Source: Mycobacterium sp. IS-1264 (GTDB lineage: Bacteria > Actinomycetota > Actinomycetes > Mycobacteriales > Mycobacteriaceae). From it: DNA of 64,000 nt. Both the position numbers and the translations under genes were made by a program. The notes below the pieces were generated by a model. It was not told where the DNA came from and did no database searches. It saw only the letters and a list, made by a program, of their open reading frames with translations. The DNA is taken from assembly GCF_001954195.1 (NCBI RefSeq), contig NZ_MBES01000008.1, forward strand, positions 31,951-95,950, given 5' to 3'. Positions 1 to 7,939 of this stretch are shown here, in pieces (position 1 is the first letter of the stretch; each line of letters begins with the position of its first letter).

Positions 1-1
1 T

Positions 2-1591
2 CAACTGTTGCACCAACGCACCGAAGGATGGGCTGCAGGCCTCTACCTTGCCGCCCTCTCGCTTGCCGGGCGTGCCGATACCGCCGCGTTCATCAGGATG
101 TTCGCGGGCGATAACCGTCACATCGTCGACTACTTGATGGCCGAAGTGCTCGACGGCCAGCCACCGCAGCTGCGCAACTTTTTGCTACGTACCTCGGTTC
201 TGGGACGACTCAGCGGTGCGCTGTGCGACGCGGTGCTGGAAACGTCTGGCTCGGCCTCGGTCTTGGAGCAGATCGAACGCGAAAACCTATTTGTGGTGCC
301 GCTTGACACGTCGCGTCACTGGTATCGCTATCACCAGCTGTTCGGAGAGTTGCTGCGCACCGAGCTGCGTCGCAGCGAGCCCGATCTCGTCGCCGATCTG
401 CACCGACGAGCCGCGGCCTGGTTCGAGGGCGAGGGCCTCGTCGATGAAGCGGTCCGCCACCTGGTCGCTGGCGGTGACATCGCGCGCAGTGCTGATCTGA
501 TCGCCGCAGACTGGGTCGACGAATTCAACGGGGGCGGCGTGTCGACCGTCTCCGGATTGCTTGATCTGCTTCCCGAGGAGACGGTTCTACAGGATCCGCG
601 GTTGAGCGTGGCCCGCGCCTGGATCGCCCTGAGCGTTGGTCAACTCGATGACGCCGCCGAGTGGATCGAAGCAGTCGAGACCGGACCCGCGGCCGGCACC
701 GCAGATGGTAATGCGATCGGCGCTCAAGTCGTCGTGTTGCGCGCGGTTCACTCATTCAAGTCGGCTGAAGTCGCCGCGGCGCTCGAGACGGCTCGCCGGG
801 CGATCACGCTCGATCTCGGTGAAGCGCCGCCGGGCCGATCGAGCGCGTACTGCATCTATGGGTCCGCGCTGTACTTTTCGGGCAGCATCAACGAGGCGCA
901 AGCCGCCTTCCGGCGAGCCGTAACGCTGGCCGAGAAGGCGGGTGATCGCCGCGCCCGGATCTACGCGTTGGGCCATCTGGCGCTGATTTCGGCCGAACGT
1001 GGCCAGCTCGCAGACGCCGAATGTCAGATCCGTCGAGCATCCGCCAGCTCCCGGGATCTGGCGGATGCGGAACACCTCGTGGACGTGATGGTGTCGCTTG
1101 CCACGGCCGAACTCCTCCGGGAGCGCGGTGACGCGGCCGCAGCGTTGGCCGCCGCCGACATGGCCGTCATGTCGGCTCGCAACGGTGGCGCAATCCTCGA
1201 GGTCGCCAAGACGCTGTTGGTCAAAGCGGAGATCCTCGAGCACTTCGGCGACCACCAGACCGCGAAAGCGATTCTCGAAGAGGTCGACACCTTGGTGCGC
1301 GGGTGCGCGGACGCCGGCATCGCCTCGAGGCTGCCCGTTTGGGCCGAGCGGAGGGCCGGCGCCGCGGTGACTTCGCGCAACGAGGGGCGCGCGCTCGGTG
1401 AGGAGCTAACCCCCAAGGAGCTTGAGGTTCTTCGCCTGCTCGCCACCCGGTTATCGCGACGTGAGATCGGTGCGCGACTATATGTCTCGCTCAATACCGT
1501 GAAGACCCACCAGCGCGCCGTGTACCGCAAGCTCGGCGTTGAGCATCGCGGCGCGGCGGTTAGCCGGGCGCGAGAGCTCGGCCTGTTGTAA
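2..1591 (+). CDS. LuxR-family LAL (MalT-type) transcriptional regulator, 5' end outside window
   Basis: The frame is open from the window edge, so the N-terminus is missing. The visible 529 residues begin in the region that follows the STAND ATPase core of large LuxR regulators (Q-R-T-E-G-W-A-A-G-L). They continue through an alpha-helical, TPR-like middle and end in a LuxR/NarL helix-turn-helix at about residues 465-529 (L-T-P-K-E-L-E-V-L, then V-S-L-N-T-V-K-T-H, then Y-R-K-L). Family members are normally 850-950 aa with a Walker A motif near the N-terminus, which would lie off-window. They act as ligand- and ATP-dependent activators that bind repeated half-sites. The gene lies directly upstream of, and co-directional with, the redox operon starting at 2027, so it is a plausible regulator of the shared promoter elements listed below. 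That link is inferred. Confidence 0.88.
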   Translation, partial: QLLHQRTEGWAAGLYLAALSLAGRADTAAFIRMFAGDNRHIVDYLMAEVLDGQPPQLRNFLLRTSVLGRLSGALCDAVLETSGSASVLEQIERENLFVVPLDTSRHWYRYHQLFGELLRTELRRSEPDLVADLHRRAAAWFEGEGLVDEAVRHLVAGGDIARSADLIAADWVDEFNGGGVSTVSGLLDLLPEETVLQDPRLSVARAWIALSVGQLDDAAEWIEAVETGPAAGTADGNAIGAQVVVLRAVHSFKSAEVAAALETARRAITLDLGEAPPGRSSAYCIYGSALYFSGSINEAQAAFRRAVTLAEKAGDRRARIYALGHLALISAERGQLADAECQIRRASASSRDLADAEHLVDVMVSLATAELLRERGDAAAALAAADMAVMSARNGGAILEVAKTLLVKAEILEHFGDHQTAKAILEEVDTLVRGCADAGIASRLPVWAERRAGAAVTSRNEGRALGEELTPKELEVLRLLATRLSRREIGARLYVSLNTVKTHQRAVYRKLGVEHRGAAVSRARELGLL

Positions 1592-1615
1592 TTCGCCTGC
1601 GGTAACCCCGCTAGA

Positions 1616-1629
1616 TGTGGCCGGCCACA
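1616..1629. promoter_or_regulatory. 14-bp perfect palindrome after the LAL regulator
   Basis: TGTGGCCGGCCACA is perfectly self-complementary and lies 25 bp after the stop codon of the LAL regulator. It has no loop and no T-run, so it is a poor intrinsic terminator. It could be an operator. The rest of the 1592-2026 intergenic region holds no convincing gene; its other notable content is the composite promoter at 1840-1897. Confidence 0.35.
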
Positions 1630-1839
1630 AATCGTCGTGTCTGAGAACGATTCCCCCTTAATGACCTGGGCGAGCCAACGTTTCGGGTTATGACGCGGCC
1701 GCCAGGGGCCCGCGAGGGAACTCGGGTGTACACGTTTTGAGACCCAAGCAGGTCATCGCTATCGCCGCGATGCCGTCATGAGGATCGACCGGGCCATCGT
1801 CGAAGAAGCTGTGCCGCAGATCCGTTCCTCGTCGGCATC

Positions 1840-1897
1840 TCACCCGGGTGAATGGCGCGCGTGGATGAGGACAGCTCACCCACCGTGCAGAGATAGT
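1840..1897 (+). promoter_or_regulatory. Composite redox-island promoter/operator, copy 1 (DUF417 operon)
   Basis: The order is TCACCCGGGTGA (1840-1851), 11 nt, GGATGA (1863-1868), a 7-nt spacer GGACAGC, TCACCC (1876-1881), 10 nt, then a -10-like hexamer GATAGT (1892-1897). The spacer supplies a -35-like AGGACA with an 18-bp gap to the hexamer. The same layout recurs before four other transcription units in the first 17 kb. It lies about 130 bp before the start at 2027. Confidence 0.65.
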
Positions 1898-2026
1898 GGT
1901 CGCTGATCTGAGCCATGGCCGCAAGTCGTTTGGATCAACACGTCGACCAACTGCGCCGGCAACGAAGGCGGTGCCAGCTCGGCAGCGGCCATGCGGTGAA
2001 ACTACACATCGAGAACGGGAGACTTC

Positions 2027-2557
2027 ATGTCACAGAATGAGGCCACCACCATGTTGACCGCTGGCCCGGGACAGCTCCGTATGACCGGCATCGCGCCCCT
2101 GATCGCACGGTATGGTCTGGTCATAGTCCTGGCCTGGTTCGGCGCCATGAAGTTCACTTACTATGAATCCCACGGTATTTCACATTGGGTGGCCAACAGC
2201 CCCTTCTTGGGTTGGGTCTACAACGTCATATCCATAGATGCCTTTGGTCGATTCAACGGATCAATCGAATTGATTATTGCGGCGCTGCTGGCCGTCAAAC
2301 CCTGGTACCCGAAGGCTTCCGTGGTGGGCGGCATATTCGCCTCGCTGTTCTTCGTGACCACGCTGACTTTCATGATCACGACTCCCGGCGTCGGCGAGGC
2401 GTCTGCTGGGGGCTTCCCGATTTTGTCCGCCGACGGGGAATTCTTGATGAAGGACATCGCACTCATCGGCTTGGCGCTGTGGCTGCTGGCAGACGCGATC
2501 GACGCGACGCGTAGACAGGCGACGCTGGCCAAACAAATTGATACATCACGCCGATGA
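2027..2557 (+). CDS. DUF417 family (YkgB/RclC-like) inner-membrane protein
   Basis: The 176-aa hydrophobic protein has about four membrane segments. Characteristic DUF417 features are visible: the first helix ending in W-F-G-A-M-K-F-T-Y-Y-E, the motif N-S-P-F-L-G-W around residues 62-68, and F-P-I-L-S...F-L-M-K-D before the last helix. The E. coli homologue YkgB/RclC belongs to the rcl reactive-chlorine resistance system, but its biochemistry is unknown. It is the first gene of a unit with the Lpd-like gene (67 bp gap) and the TrxB-like gene downstream. It sits under composite promoter copy 1. The ATG at 2027 follows a GGGAGA ribosome-binding sequence. The family call is firm; the stress role is inferred from homologue and context. 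Confidence 0.85.
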   Translation: MSQNEATTMLTAGPGQLRMTGIAPLIARYGLVIVLAWFGAMKFTYYESHGISHWVANSPFLGWVYNVISIDAFGRFNGSIELIIAALLAVKPWYPKASVVGGIFASLFFVTTLTFMITTPGVGEASAGGFPILSADGEFLMKDIALIGLALWLLADAIDATRRQATLAKQIDTSRR

Positions 2558-2623
2558 AGTCGCCCATGCCGTTGAGATGAACCGACACAGCCTTTGCTCA
2601 TCACCAATGGAAGACGCCGAGCA

Positions 2624-4033
2624 ATGAGCACACCAGTCTCCGGCCAGTATGACCTGGTGGTCGTAGGCGCCGGCTCGGGCGGATACGTCGCCGGCATCCG
2701 CGCAGCCCAACTCGGCATGACCGTCGCGATCATCGAAGAACGCTACTGGGGCGGCGTCTGCCTCAACACGGGGTGTGTCCCGTCAAAAGCCTTGCTGCGC
2801 AATGCCGAGATCGCTTCCATCCTGACCCATCAGGCGGACGAGTTCGGTATCTGCGGCGACATCAAGCTCGACTACGCCCGTGCCGTGTCGCGCAGCCGTG
2901 AAGTCGCCGACGCCCGGGTACGCGGCGTGCACTTCCTGATGCGTAAGAACAAGATCACCGAAATCGACGGCCACGGCCGCTTCAGCGGCTCCAACACACT
3001 CGATGTACAGCTACGTGACGGCGGCACCACCAGCCTCCGCTTCGACAACGCCATCATCGCCACCGGCTCACGCGTGAAGATGCTGCCCGGGGTCACCCTC
3101 AGCGCCAACATCGTGACCTACGAACAGCAGATCATCGATGCAGCAATACCCGACTCAATGATCATCATCGGCGCCGGCGGAATCGGCATGGAATTCGCCT
3201 ACATCCTCAACAGCTACGGCGTCGACGTCCAGATCCTCGAGTATGCCGACCGCGCGCTACCCAACGAAGACGCCGACGTCTCAAAGGAACTGACCCGCCA
3301 GTATCGACGCCGCGGAATTCCCATTCAGACCAACACTCGGGTGGGCTCAGTGATCGATCATGGCGACCATGTCACCGTCACGCACACTGACCGCAACGGC
3401 CACGCCACGTCAGCCGACGCCGCCCGCGCGTTCATCTGTATCGGGTTTTGCCCCAACGTCGAAAAGCTCGGCCTCGACATGGTGGGCGTGCAACTTACAA
3501 CAGGCGGGGCAATCGACATCGACGACTACATGCGCACGTCGGCCCCCCACATCTTCGCCATTGGCGACGTCACTGCCAAAGTGCAACTCGCCCATGTTGC
3601 CTCAGCCCAGGGAGTCATCGCCGCCGAAAGCATTGCCGGCGCTGCGACCATGCCCTTGGACTACCGCATGATGCCGCGCGTGACATTCTGCCAACCCCAA
3701 GTCGCCAGCTTTGGCTACACCGAAGACCAGGCGCGCGCCAGCGGCCGCGATATCCGAGTCGCCACGTTTCCCATGCAGGCCAGCGCCAAAGCGCACGGCC
3801 TGGGTGATCGGGCCGGCTTTATCAAACTCATCGCCGACGCTGCCCACGGCGAGCTCCTCGGAGCCCATCTCGTCGGTGCAGAAGTCAGCGAGCTACTCCC
3901 CGAACTGACCGCAGCCCAACTCTGGGACCTGACCGCCGCCGAGCTGGCCCGCAACGTGCACACCCACCCCACCCTCGGCGAGGGTCTGCAGGAATGCTTC
4001 CACGCTCTGACCGGCCACGCCATCAACCTCTGA
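2624..4033 (+). CDS. Dihydrolipoamide dehydrogenase-type flavoprotein disulfide reductase
   Basis: The 469-aa protein has the full class-I disulfide reductase layout: an N-terminal FAD site (V-V-G-A-G-S-G-G), redox-active cysteines in G-V-C-L-N-T-G-C-V-P-S-K, a central NAD-binding site (I-I-G-A-G-G-I-G-M-E-F), an FAD-binding A-I-G-D-V near residue 315, and the C-terminal catalytic H-T-H-P-T-L-G-E. It can be expected to transfer electrons between NAD(P)H and a dithiol substrate such as lipoamide. No E2 or lipoyl protein is nearby, so its substrate here is unknown. The start was set at the ATG at 2624, which immediately precedes the nucleotide-binding strand; an upstream in-frame start at 2594 is less likely. 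It is distinct from the LpdA encoded at 10110-11525. Confidence 0.9.
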   Translation: MSTPVSGQYDLVVVGAGSGGYVAGIRAAQLGMTVAIIEERYWGGVCLNTGCVPSKALLRNAEIASILTHQADEFGICGDIKLDYARAVSRSREVADARVRGVHFLMRKNKITEIDGHGRFSGSNTLDVQLRDGGTTSLRFDNAIIATGSRVKMLPGVTLSANIVTYEQQIIDAAIPDSMIIIGAGGIGMEFAYILNSYGVDVQILEYADRALPNEDADVSKELTRQYRRRGIPIQTNTRVGSVIDHGDHVTVTHTDRNGHATSADAARAFICIGFCPNVEKLGLDMVGVQLTTGGAIDIDDYMRTSAPHIFAIGDVTAKVQLAHVASAQGVIAAESIAGAATMPLDYRMMPRVTFCQPQVASFGYTEDQARASGRDIRVATFPMQASAKAHGLGDRAGFIKLIADAAHGELLGAHLVGAEVSELLPELTAAQLWDLTAAELARNVHTHPTLGEGLQECFHALTGHAINL

Positions 4034-4055
4034 CGACACCGAAGGGAGGCATGCT

Positions 4056-4154
4056 TTGCCGCACGACGCTCTAGAACTGGCCCACACCGCAGCAGTCATC
4101 CGGCATGCACTCGGCGCCCGTCCGCGGTCGAGCCAACGCATCGCCGCTGCCTGA
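4056..4154 (+). CDS. Possible 32-residue peptide between lpd-like and trxB-like genes
   Basis: A TTG-started frame follows a strong GAAGGGAGG Shine-Dalgarno (4041-4049). It ends in a TGA that overlaps the ATG of the TrxB-like gene (TGATG at 4152-4156), which suggests translational coupling. The peptide is Ala-, His- and Arg-rich, starts L-P-H-D-A-L-E-L-A-H-T-A-A and has no membrane segment. An ATG at 4051 closer to the Shine-Dalgarno opens a much shorter frame. I recognise no family. It may be a real small protein or only a leader that positions ribosomes for the next gene. Confidence 0.35.
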   Translation: MPHDALELAHTAAVIRHALGARPRSSQRIAAA

Positions 4155-5134
4155 TGGCCGACAAAACCCGGATTCGTGATGTCATCGTCGTCGGGTCGGG
4201 CGCAGCCGGATACACCGCTTCGATCTACACGGCTCGGGCCGGGCTGGACACACTTGTCATCGAAGGCCATGAGCCCGGCGGTGCGCTCGTGAGCGCCGGG
4301 CGGGTAGACAACTACCCCGGTGTGAGTCCATTCGTCTCGGGTCCTGCGCTGGCTAATGCGATGCGGCGGCAAGCACAGCACTTCGGCGCCGAGTTGCGCC
4401 CTGGCTACGTAGACAGATTCGATCTCGACGACGAACCTAAGACGCTCGGCACGAGCGATGCCCAGTACCGCGGCCGTACTGTGATCCTTGCCATGGGCTC
4501 GGCGCCCCGGCCCCTCGACGTGCCCGGCGAACGCGAGCTCCTCGGCCGCGGCGTAAGCACCAGCGCGAAACGAGACGGCGCAGAGTTCACTGGACGTGAC
4601 GTCGCCGTCATCGGCGGCGGCGACGGTGCCGTAGAAGAGGCGCTTCACCTTGCGCCGCTGGCCCGATCCGTCACCGTAATCCACCATCATCACCGCCTAC
4701 GAGCATCAGCCATCGCCGTCGCCCGCCTACAGGCACATACCAATGTCGCGATCCTGACATCCACGGAAGTGCTAGCCGTAGACGGTGGCCAACACGTCAG
4801 GGGGCTGCGCATTCGCAACATGCGCCATGCCGGCGATTCCACTATCGCGGTTGCGGCTGTCTTCGTCGCTATCGGTCAGACGCCGTGCTCTGGTCGCTTG
4901 ACCGGACTCGTAGACCTGGATGCCAGTGGCCACGTCCTGACCAAAGGCGATACGACCCGTACCTCCGCGGAGGGCGTATTCGCTGCCGGCGACCTGATCG
5001 ACCGCCGATACCGCCAAGCAGTCACCGCTGCGGCCAGCGGCTGTGCGGCCGCGCTCGATGCCCAGCGCTGGCTGAGCCAACTGCACTCTCCTCTGTCGGA
5101 TTCCATTGCCAGGAAAGGAAAGATCCCGTCATGA
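4154..5134 (+). CDS. Thioredoxin reductase-like flavoprotein lacking the CxxC redox centre
   Basis: The 326 residues follow low-molecular-weight TrxB throughout: the FAD site I-V-V-G-S-G-A-A-G-Y-T-A at the N-terminus, E-P-G-G near residue 41, an NADPH-binding fold V-A-V-I-G-G-G-D-G-A-V-E-E, and the C-terminal G-V-F-A-A-G-D-L. The usual dithiol site (S-T-C-A-T-C-D-G) reads S-T-S-A-K-R-D-G, so both cysteines are gone. The NADPH-phosphate motif, normally H-R-R-x-x-x-R-A, reads H-H-H-H-R-L-R-A. The fold is intact and the frame open, but the protein cannot reduce thioredoxin by the standard mechanism. It may be a diverged ferredoxin/flavodoxin-type or sensory flavoprotein, or a decaying copy. Its stop overlaps the start of the broken thioredoxin gene (ATGA). 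Confidence 0.85.
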   Translation: MADKTRIRDVIVVGSGAAGYTASIYTARAGLDTLVIEGHEPGGALVSAGRVDNYPGVSPFVSGPALANAMRRQAQHFGAELRPGYVDRFDLDDEPKTLGTSDAQYRGRTVILAMGSAPRPLDVPGERELLGRGVSTSAKRDGAEFTGRDVAVIGGGDGAVEEALHLAPLARSVTVIHHHHRLRASAIAVARLQAHTNVAILTSTEVLAVDGGQHVRGLRIRNMRHAGDSTIAVAAVFVAIGQTPCSGRLTGLVDLDASGHVLTKGDTTRTSAEGVFAAGDLIDRRYRQAVTAAASGCAAALDAQRWLSQLHSPLSDSIARKGKIPS

Positions 5135-5438
5135 TTCCGCCGCGGCCCATCACCGTGAGCGATGCCTCGTTTACCACCGATGTCCTCGAAAGCCCCACAC
5201 CGGTACTGGTTGATTTTGGGCTCCGTGGTGCGGTCAGTGTCGCGCTGGCGCGTCGATCCTTGAACAGCTCGCCATTGACCACGGGGATAAATTGACATTG
5301 ACGAAACTCGATGTGGACGCAAACCACTGACTGCTCAACGGTTTCAGGTGGCGGCCATCCCCGCCCTGCTTGTCTTCAAAAGATGGCATACCGACCACCC
5401 GCCTGGCGGGGGCGCGCTCAAAGTCGGTGGTGCTCGAC
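5131..5438 (+). pseudogene. Frameshifted thioredoxin
   Basis: The start overlaps the TrxB-like stop. The first frame gives a thioredoxin N-terminus ending L-V-D-F. Shifting after the T-run at 5214-5217 restores W-A-P-W-C-G-Q-C, the thioredoxin active site, and runs to L-D-V-D-A-N. A second shift at the CC at 5324-5325 restores A-Q-R-F-Q-V-A-A-I-P-A-L-L-V-F-K. A third at the A-run 5378-5381 restores D-G-I-P-T-T-R-L-A-G-A-R-S-K. Each shift is one base in a homopolymer, so either true decay or base-calling error could explain it. The very C-terminus is not recognisable. If intact, it would be the partner of the preceding TrxB-like protein. Confidence 0.8.
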
Positions 5439-5480
5439 GTATGTGTTACTCGCGTTGGGCGTCAAAGTCACACCAACGGG

Positions 5481-6134
5481 TCAGTGTTCAGTGCTGCTGG
5501 ACGGCGTAAATGGCGTTTCGTTCCGGATGGCCGCGACCGATTGTGCGTCCTCCATGGCGATCTGGCACGCGGCTTGAAGAACGCGTCGCGCCTCGTTGGC
5601 AGGAATGGCGACTGCGCCCGAGCGGTCGGCGAAGATATAGTCGCCCGGATGGATTCCCACCCCCGCCAGGACCACCGAGCGGTTTGCCTCGTAAGGGGTA
5701 ACCACGTCACCGCCCCAGCGCGTTGCCTCGCCTCGGCAATAGATGGCTAGGTCATATTGTGAGAGTTCAGCGAAGTCACGAAGTCGACCGTCCGTGAGAA
5801 TGCCTGCAAGTCTATGGTTTTGGACACGCGACAGCTTCGTTCCGCCGCCAAGTGATGTGTCGGTGTATCCGTTACTCGCCAAGACGAGGACACGTCCTTC
5901 GGCGCCATCAGCGACAGCCTCATAGAAGAGCCGCTTGAAGTTGTAGCGTTCGGGGGCCAGCGCGGTTCGGCATGTCGGGAAGTAAGAGATTGTCACAGCC
6001 GGCCCAAAAAGCACGCGGCCGGGCGTGGGACTCACCAGATTGAGTAGATCACAGCGATGTTGATGTAGTCGCCCCATCGCGTCCACCACATCAGCCGTAC
6101 GGACACGATGAGCGAGCGTGTCGAGGGACTCCAT
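5481..6134 (-). CDS. RraA-family protein (HMG aldolase / RNase E inhibitor-like fold)
   Basis: The 217-aa protein matches the RraA/dimethylmenaquinone-methyltransferase-like family. The family signature G-I-L-T-D-G-R-L-R-D is present, followed by H-P-G-D-Y-I-F-A-D-R-S-G-A-V-A-I-P. Members are class-II aldolases acting on 4-hydroxy-4-methyl-2-oxoglutarate or oxaloacetate, or in a few proteobacteria RNase E regulators. The expected G-G-x-x-A loop is altered to G-G-G-T-K, so the exact reaction is uncertain. The ATG at 6134 overlaps the stop of the DUF6510 gene (TGATG), making it the last gene of the leftward molybdopterin oxidoreductase unit. A longer frame upstream exists only because DUF6510 is coded there. 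Confidence 0.8.
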   Translation of the reverse strand: MESLDTLAHRVRTADVVDAMGRLHQHRCDLLNLVSPTPGRVLFGPAVTISYFPTCRTALAPERYNFKRLFYEAVADGAEGRVLVLASNGYTDTSLGGGTKLSRVQNHRLAGILTDGRLRDFAELSQYDLAIYCRGEATRWGGDVVTPYEANRSVVLAGVGIHPGDYIFADRSGAVAIPANEARRVLQAACQIAMEDAQSVAAIRNETPFTPSSSTEH

Positions 6135-6409
6135 CAGCGGGCCGGGATCGGGATACGCCAATACTGCGCGCCGCGCAGGTCGAGCCACACATCGGTCGGC
6201 GTTCGCACTAGCCGGGCCACGACGCTGTCGCAGTCCGGGCAGCGCACGACAATGCCTGGGGCGCGGTGATAGACGTGAGTCTCGGCGAAGACCCCGACAC
6301 GACCACATCCCGCACAAGTCAGCGTCGCGGTGGTGACATCGCATCCGAGCACGTCCGCGAAGGCGCCCGCGGCGGCGTTCCCGTCGACATGCGTCTGTTC
6401 TGCCATCAT
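6134..6409 (-). CDS. DUF6510 zinc-ribbon protein
   Basis: The 91-aa protein has two CxxC knuckles, T-C-A-G-C-G near residue 33 and R-C-P-D-C-D near residue 57, typical of a zinc ribbon. The C-terminus W-L-D-L-R-G-A-Q-Y-W-R-I is also typical of DUF6510. In actinobacteria this family usually accompanies a sulfite-oxidase-like molybdoprotein and a ferredoxin-reductase-like gene, as here. Its function is unknown. It starts 10 bp after the reductase stop, at either of two adjacent ATGs. Confidence 0.8.
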   Translation of the reverse strand: MMAEQTHVDGNAAAGAFADVLGCDVTTATLTCAGCGRVGVFAETHVYHRAPGIVVRCPDCDSVVARLVRTPTDVWLDLRGAQYWRIPIPAR

Positions 6410-6419
6410 TCCTTCTTCC

Positions 6420-7163
6420 TCATGGGCCGCTCGGCCCGAACCGCTCGGTCCGGATCGCCGATGGCGAATGGCCCTCCTCGATTAGCATGGTCGTCACTGA
6501 TTCCACGAATCCCGTTGGGCCGCAGACGTAGACGCGCAAGGCGTCGTCGGGTGTCCACCCGGGCACTGCGAGATCACCGCGGCCAACCCGGCCGGGCGGC
6601 CGGCCGGTCTGCTGGGGGGCTGCCCGGGTGTAGACCAGCACGACCTGCAGCCAGTCACAGTCGCGCTCGAGCTGGGCCAACTCTTGAGCGTAGTAGACGT
6701 CGGCGGGACTGCGCGCTGAGTAGACGAGCCGAAAGTCGGTGCTGCCCGCCACTACCCGCTGTCGCAGCATCGCCATCAACGGCACAATTCCCGATCCGCC
6801 TGCAACCAACAGAATCCGGACCTCCTCGGCCGGCCGCCAAACAAACCAGCCGCCGATGGGTCCCCGAAGTTCGATCTCCTCGCCGGGGGCCACTGCCGTG
6901 AGATAGGGCGAGACCTCTCCGTCGGCTATCCGCTGCACGGTAAGCTCGATGCGCTCGCAATCGGCCGGTCTGCTAAGCGAATAACTGCGTTGTGCACTGT
7001 ACCCGTCCTCTGCGGTCAGCTTCAGATCAATGTGCTGGCCGGCCAAGTGGCCGCCCCAGCCCGACACGGCCAGCCCGATCGTTTGCGCAGACTCAGTCTC
7101 GGGTTCAGAGTCCACCACCCGCGCAACCCGCCACCGCAACTTGGCGATCAAACCATCGTCCAC
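6420..7163 (-). CDS. FAD/NAD(P)-binding oxidoreductase (ferredoxin-NADP reductase family)
   Basis: The 247-aa single-chain reductase has an FAD-binding barrel with R-S-Y-S-L (about residues 59-63), followed by a pyridine-nucleotide domain with L-V-A-G-G-S-G-I-V-P-L-M and V-C-G-P-T-G-F-V. It has no 2Fe-2S domain. The GTG start lies 3 bp after the stop of the molybdopterin oxidoreductase gene, so the two are almost certainly co-translated. It probably passes electrons from NAD(P)H to, or accepts them from, the molybdoenzyme or an intermediate carrier. The direction of flow is not shown by the sequence. Confidence 0.88.
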   Translation of the reverse strand: MDDGLIAKLRWRVARVVDSEPETESAQTIGLAVSGWGGHLAGQHIDLKLTAEDGYSAQRSYSLSRPADCERIELTVQRIADGEVSPYLTAVAPGEEIELRGPIGGWFVWRPAEEVRILLVAGGSGIVPLMAMLRQRVVAGSTDFRLVYSARSPADVYYAQELAQLERDCDWLQVVLVYTRAAPQQTGRPPGRVGRGDLAVPGWTPDDALRVYVCGPTGFVESVTTMLIEEGHSPSAIRTERFGPSGP

Positions 7164-7166
7164 GGG

Positions 7167-7766
7167 TCAATCCCCGGCGTAGCGTTGTTCTCGCCACGGG
7201 TCACCGTAGCTGTGATAACCGAAACGCTCCCAGAATCCGGGTGTGTCGCTGTTGCGCAGCTCAATGGATCGCACCCACTTCGCAGACTTCCAAAAATACA
7301 GATGCGGCACCAGCAGCCGCGCCGGGCCACCGTGGACCGCGTTAAGCGGTGCGCCCTGGTAGGCGTAGACGATCCAAGCCTTCCCACCAAGAAGATCTGC
7401 CACCGGGATGTTGGTGGTGTAGCCGCCGTAGGAACGGACCAGTGCGAATTCGGCTGTGGTGTTAACCGATTCGAAAAGCGTGCCCAGCGAAACGCCTTCC
7501 CAAGCGGTATCCAGCTTGGACCACGTGGTGACGCAGTGAATGTCGACAATGAGCCGCTCGCTGGGCAATAGCTTGAGTTGAGCCCAGGTCCATACGTGTT
7601 CGGCGCCACGCTCGTCGCGGATGGTGAACCGCCAATTGTCGATATCGATCCGTGGAGTCGGTCCTGCCTGCAGGACTGGAAAGTCCGCGGTCAGATGTTG
7701 ACCGGGTGGCAGCTCGCGGGCCGTTTCAGTGCGGCGCCCGCGGAACCCTTTGTTAGCGATAGTCAT
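7167..7766 (-). CDS. Sulfite oxidase-like (SUOX/YedY superfamily) molybdopterin oxidoreductase
   Basis: The 199-aa protein is essentially only the Moco-binding domain. The molybdenum cysteine is in V-D-I-H-C-V-T-T-W, followed by the typical G-G-Y-T-T-N-I, A-W-I-V-Y-A-Y and G-G-P-A-R-L-L-V-P-H. There is no Tat signal or dimerisation domain, so it is a short cytoplasmic version. Family members reduce S- or N-oxides or oxidise sulfite; YedY/MsrP repairs methionine sulfoxide. Given MsrA and MsrB under the same promoter type, sulfoxide reduction is an attractive inference. It is downstream of the NDH-2-like gene (174 bp gap) and directly coupled to the reductase. Confidence 0.88.
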   Translation of the reverse strand: MTIANKGFRGRRTETARELPPGQHLTADFPVLQAGPTPRIDIDNWRFTIRDERGAEHVWTWAQLKLLPSERLIVDIHCVTTWSKLDTAWEGVSLGTLFESVNTTAEFALVRSYGGYTTNIPVADLLGGKAWIVYAYQGAPLNAVHGGPARLLVPHLYFWKSAKWVRSIELRNSDTPGFWERFGYHSYGDPWREQRYAGD

Positions 7767-7939
7767 TGGTGTTCCGTTTCGTGGTACTGATCATTGCAAC
7801 AAAGCCAGCGTTGTATGTCCGACTGAAGGACCGTCGGCTTCAAGGATGACGGAGTCACCCAAGCGAACACGCGATGTGCTTTCTGGCGGCGAACAGCCCA
7901 GGCATTGCGCTGGCCGGAACGACAATGGTGTCGTGAATA

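Noticed and set aside
1688..1924. 78-codon frame on the minus strand between the LAL regulator and DUF417
   Set aside because: It runs through the composite promoter, has no Shine-Dalgarno and no similarity I recognise.
7855..7866. TCACCCAAGCGA before the Moco oxidoreductase
   Set aside because: Only one half-site matches and none of the spaced downstream parts of the island element is present. It is probably chance.
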